In this document: in pieces, positions 61,766-64,000 of the stretch
Position numbering within the stretch: the first letter of the stretch is position 1
How the letters are laid out: every line of letters starts with the position of its first letter
Source of the DNA: Cupriavidus taiwanensis
GTDB lineage: Bacteria > Pseudomonadota > Gammaproteobacteria > Burkholderiales > Burkholderiaceae
NCBI RefSeq assembly: GCF_900249755.1
Contig: NZ_LT976853.1
Coordinates: 1,644,575-1,708,574, forward strand
Length of the DNA: 64,000 nucleotides
Reading direction: 5' to 3'
Position numbers and translations under genes: made by a program
The notes under the pieces: model-generated
Seen by the model: only the letters and a program-made list of their open reading frames with translations
The model's database searches: none
Told to the model about the DNA's origin: nothing

Positions 61766-62620
61766 TCAGTGCGGGAACAGCGCCAGCAGGCCGTCCAGCC
61801 CGACATGGTTGAAGGCGACGCTGGCCTGCGCGCGCACCACCGGCTTGGCGCGGAACGCCACCGACAGGCCGGCCACGGCCATCATCTTCAGGTCGTTCGA
61901 GCCATCGCCCATGACGATGGCCTGGTCCGGCGTGGCGCCGATCTGCGCACAGACCTCCTGCACGGTGCGGGCCTTGACGTCGGCGTTGACGATCTCGCCG
62001 ACGACGTTGCCGGTCAGCTTGCCGTCGACGATCTCGAGCGTATTGGCGCGGGTGTAATCGAGCTTCAGGCGCGGCTTGAGCTGGTCGGTGAAGTGCACGA
62101 AGCCGCCGGAGACCAGCAGCGTCTTCAGGCCCAGCGCCTGCACCGTCTGCAGCATGCGCTCGGCGCCCGGCGACAGCCGCAGGCGCTCGGCATAGACGCG
62201 GTCCAGCACGGCGGCGTCGAGCCCCTTGAGCAGCGCGACGCGGCGGCGCAGGCTTTCGTTGAAATCGGTGATCTCGCCGCGCATGGCGGCCTCGGTGATG
62301 GCGGAGACCTCGGCCTTGAGGCCGCAGAAGTCGGCGATCTCGTCGATGCACTCGATCGTGATCAGGGTCGAGTCCATGTCCATCGCCACCAGGCGGAAGT
62401 CGGACAGCCGGCGCCCGGCCGGCACCACCGCCCAGTCGATCGCGCGCGGGCCGCAGAAGTCGTCGAGCGCGTCGCGCAGCGCCGGCGTCAGCGGCGCGCA
62501 GTCCTCGGCCACGGCCACGGTGTCGGCGCGCGGCACCAGTGCGGAAGCGCGGGCCAGGGTACGGGCAGTGTCGAGGTCGGCGGGGGACAGCGGGGCGAGG
62601 CTCTGCAGGATCAGGGGCAT
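61766..62620 (-). CDS. serB: Phosphoserine phosphatase SerB
   Basis: A 284-residue HAD phosphatase for the last step of serine synthesis. Motif I DMDSTLI with the nucleophile D81 and general acid D83; EITDFNESLRRRVALLKGLD; motif II VSGGF; motif IV GDGSNDLKMM. An N-terminal ACT-like part covers about residues 1-70. ATG at 62620. TACAAT on the minus strand (62695-62690) may be the -10, about 70 bp upstream. Confidence 0.95.
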   Translation of the reverse strand: MPLILQSLAPLSPADLDTARTLARASALVPRADTVAVAEDCAPLTPALRDALDDFCGPRAIDWAVVPAGRRLSDFRLVAMDMDSTLITIECIDEIADFCGLKAEVSAITEAAMRGEITDFNESLRRRVALLKGLDAAVLDRVYAERLRLSPGAERMLQTVQALGLKTLLVSGGFVHFTDQLKPRLKLDYTRANTLEIVDGKLTGNVVGEIVNADVKARTVQEVCAQIGATPDQAIVMGDGSNDLKMMAVAGLSVAFRAKPVVRAQASVAFNHVGLDGLLALFPH

Positions 62621-62724
62621 GACGGACGGGAATCGGGCGCTTGCCGGCGTTGCCGGCAAGGCGGGGCGCTGCAACGCGGCAAAAGCGCTATTGTAGCCCC
62701 CCGCGGCGCACGCGGGCGCCGCGC

Positions 62725-64000
62725 TCAGCGCTGCGCCATCACCATGTAGTCCACGGTCAGGCTGGACAGCGCGCGCACGCCGTTGATCAGCGCCGGCTCA
62801 TCCACATAGAACTCCGGCGAGTGGTTCGACGCCGCCTTGGTCACGTCCTGCCCCTTGGGCGTCACGCCGAGATTGAAGAACAGGCCCGGCACTTTCTCCT
62901 GGTAGAACGAAAAGTCCTCCGACGCGGTGGCCTTGGGCGTGATCATCCAGTTGCCGTCGCCGGCCACGCGCTGCAGCGTCGGTGCCATCTTCTCGGTCAG
63001 CGCCGGCTGGTTGATGGTCGCGTTGTACAGCTCGACCACGCGGAAATTGGCCTCGGCGCCGGCGCTGGAGGCAATGGCCTCGGTGGTGCGCTTCATGCGC
63101 GCATGGATGTCCTTCTTCATGCCTTCGTCGTAGGTGCGGATGGTGCCCATCATCTCGACCTTTTCCGGCACGATGTTCATGCGGTTGCCGCCATGGAAGG
63201 TGCCCACCGTGATCACCGACGGCTCCAGCATGGCGTTGACCTGGCGGCTCTGGATGGTCTGCAGGCCCATCACGATCTGCGACGCCACCACGATCGGGTC
63301 GATCCCGCCCCACGGCCGCGCGCCGTGCGTCTGGCGGCCCTTGACGTCGATCCAGAACTGGTCGGCCGCGGCCATCGAGGCGCCGCTGCGCCAGCCCAGC
63401 TTGCCCGATTCGATGCCGCTGGTGACATGCAGGCCGAAGATGGCGTCGACCTTCGGGTTGTCCAGCACGCCCTCGGCCACCATCTGCTTGGCGCCCCACA
63501 TGTTCGAGCCGTTGGGCTCGAAGTCGGCCGGGCTTTCCTCGGCCGGCTGGAAGATGAACTTGACGGTGCCGGGCAGCTGGTCCTTCATGCCGGCCAGCAC
63601 TTCGGCGGTGGCCATCAGGATCGCCACGTGGGTGTCATGGCCGCAGGCGTGCATCACGTCGACTTCCTTGCCCAGGTACTGGCCCTTGGCCTTCGACGCG
63701 AACGGCACGTCCACGCGTTCCTTGACCGGCAGCGCGTCCATGTCGGCGCGCAGCGCCACCACCGGGCCGGGCTTGCCGCCCTTGAGCACGCCGACCACGC
63801 CGGTCCTGGCCACGCCCGTCTTCACTTCCATGCCGAGCTTGCGCAGGTGGTCGGCCACCAGCTTTGCCGTACGGGTCTCGTAGTTGCCCAGTTCCGGGTG
63901 CTGGTGGATATCGCGGCGCCAGGCGATCAGCTGCTTCTCTACCGCCTTGGCGCGGGTCTCGATCTGGGCGTGCAGCGCGTCGGCGCCTTGCGTCTGGGCC
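62725..64000 (-). CDS. M20 family amidohydrolase (hippurate hydrolase-like), 5' end cut by window
   Basis: The frame stays open to the right edge; about 424 residues are visible and the start lies outside. Zinc ligands: HACGHDTH near the visible residue 120 and PAEES later; also HGARPWGG with the catalytic-site His and the final SEDFSFY block. RDIHQHPELGNYETRTAKLVADHL at the visible N-terminus is the normal M20 opening. What precedes it (AQTQGADALHAQIE) looks like the start of a mature exported protein, so a signal peptide may lie beyond the edge. Substrate could be an N-acyl amino acid or hippurate. Confidence 0.9.
   Translation of the reverse strand, partial: AQTQGADALHAQIETRAKAVEKQLIAWRRDIHQHPELGNYETRTAKLVADHLRKLGMEVKTGVARTGVVGVLKGGKPGPVVALRADMDALPVKERVDVPFASKAKGQYLGKEVDVMHACGHDTHVAILMATAEVLAGMKDQLPGTVKFIFQPAEESPADFEPNGSNMWGAKQMVAEGVLDNPKVDAIFGLHVTSGIESGKLGWRSGASMAAADQFWIDVKGRQTHGARPWGGIDPIVVASQIVMGLQTIQSRQVNAMLEPSVITVGTFHGGNRMNIVPEKVEMMGTIRTYDEGMKKDIHARMKRTTEAIASSAGAEANFRVVELYNATINQPALTEKMAPTLQRVAGDGNWMITPKATASEDFSFYQEKVPGLFFNLGVTPKGQDVTKAASNHSPEFYVDEPALINGVRALSSLTVDYMVMAQR

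Noticed and set aside
1..64000. Insertion sequence, prophage or integrative element
   Set aside because: I found no transposase, integrase, phage structural gene or target-site duplication. The toxin-antitoxin pair beside the tRNA has no integrase or direct repeat of the tRNA 3' end that I could see.

Overview
The window is GC-rich, densely packed chromosomal DNA from a betaproteobacterium, almost certainly a Cupriavidus close to C. necator or C. taiwanensis. The best evidence is the phaC-phaA-phaB-phaR polyhydroxybutyrate cluster with the same neighbours (pgeF, a small antisense membrane protein, and a TTGACA/AACAAT promoter far upstream of phaC) that I remember from C. necator. The synthase is 593 residues, four longer than the H16 enzyme as I recall it, so this is a relative rather than H16 itself. 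bktB, the aerobic benzoyl-CoA (box) pathway and the general gene content agree. I see no prophage, insertion sequence, integrase or CRISPR array.

Layout, left to right. 1-5.8 kb: 2-hydroxy acid/lactate oxidation: an FAD oxidase with its GntR regulator, then an IclR regulator divergent from lutAB and a small unknown gene. 5.9-8.8 kb: a TrpXYZ-type ABC transporter. 9.1-12.8 kb: pyrD, the two N-degron aminoacyl transferases bpt and aat, a Nudix hydrolase and an initiator tRNA. 12.9-14.0 kb: a RES/Xre toxin-antitoxin pair. 14.1-27.4 kb: a benzoate block, with boxCBA on the minus strand, the regulator boxR, and a divergent plus-strand run of benzoate-CoA ligase, an alpha/beta hydrolase and a five-gene branched-chain-type ABC importer.

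27.7-35.8 kb: kup potassium transporter, a secreted repeat protein, a hydrolase-LuxR fusion regulator, two Hsp20 genes, and two lipid A aminoarabinose genes (arnT and a stand-alone ArnA dehydrogenase). 36-47 kb: a PmrAB-like two-component system divergent from arnT, then tex, a periplasmic coiled-coil protein, a DUF465 protein, a DinG-type helicase, bamD, rluD and pgeF. 47.3-52.5 kb: phaCAB and phaR. 52.5-64 kb: an orphan addiction-module antidote, dusC, rimO, bktB, a secreted protein, metC, a DUF2789 protein, a Fur-box-linked PepSY/DUF3649/DUF3325 operon, serB, and an M20 amidohydrolase cut by the right edge.

How the parts fit: the ABC importer, ligase and BoxABC can take extracellular benzoate to ring-opened CoA products, probably under BoxR; a 10-bp motif TATAGTGCAT shared by the two box promoter regions is the likely operator. 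Acetyl-CoA from this route and from lactate oxidation can feed PhaA/BktB, PhaB and PhaC. A TTAA-N7-TTAA box between arnT and the response regulator ties envelope modification to the two-component system. The sequence features that most deserve a second look are the shared box motif, the unusual gene following lutAB, the hydrolase-LuxR fusion, the GAR-repeat secreted protein, the RES/Xre promoter palindrome, the palindrome in the pha leader, and three families of intergenic palindromic repeats.
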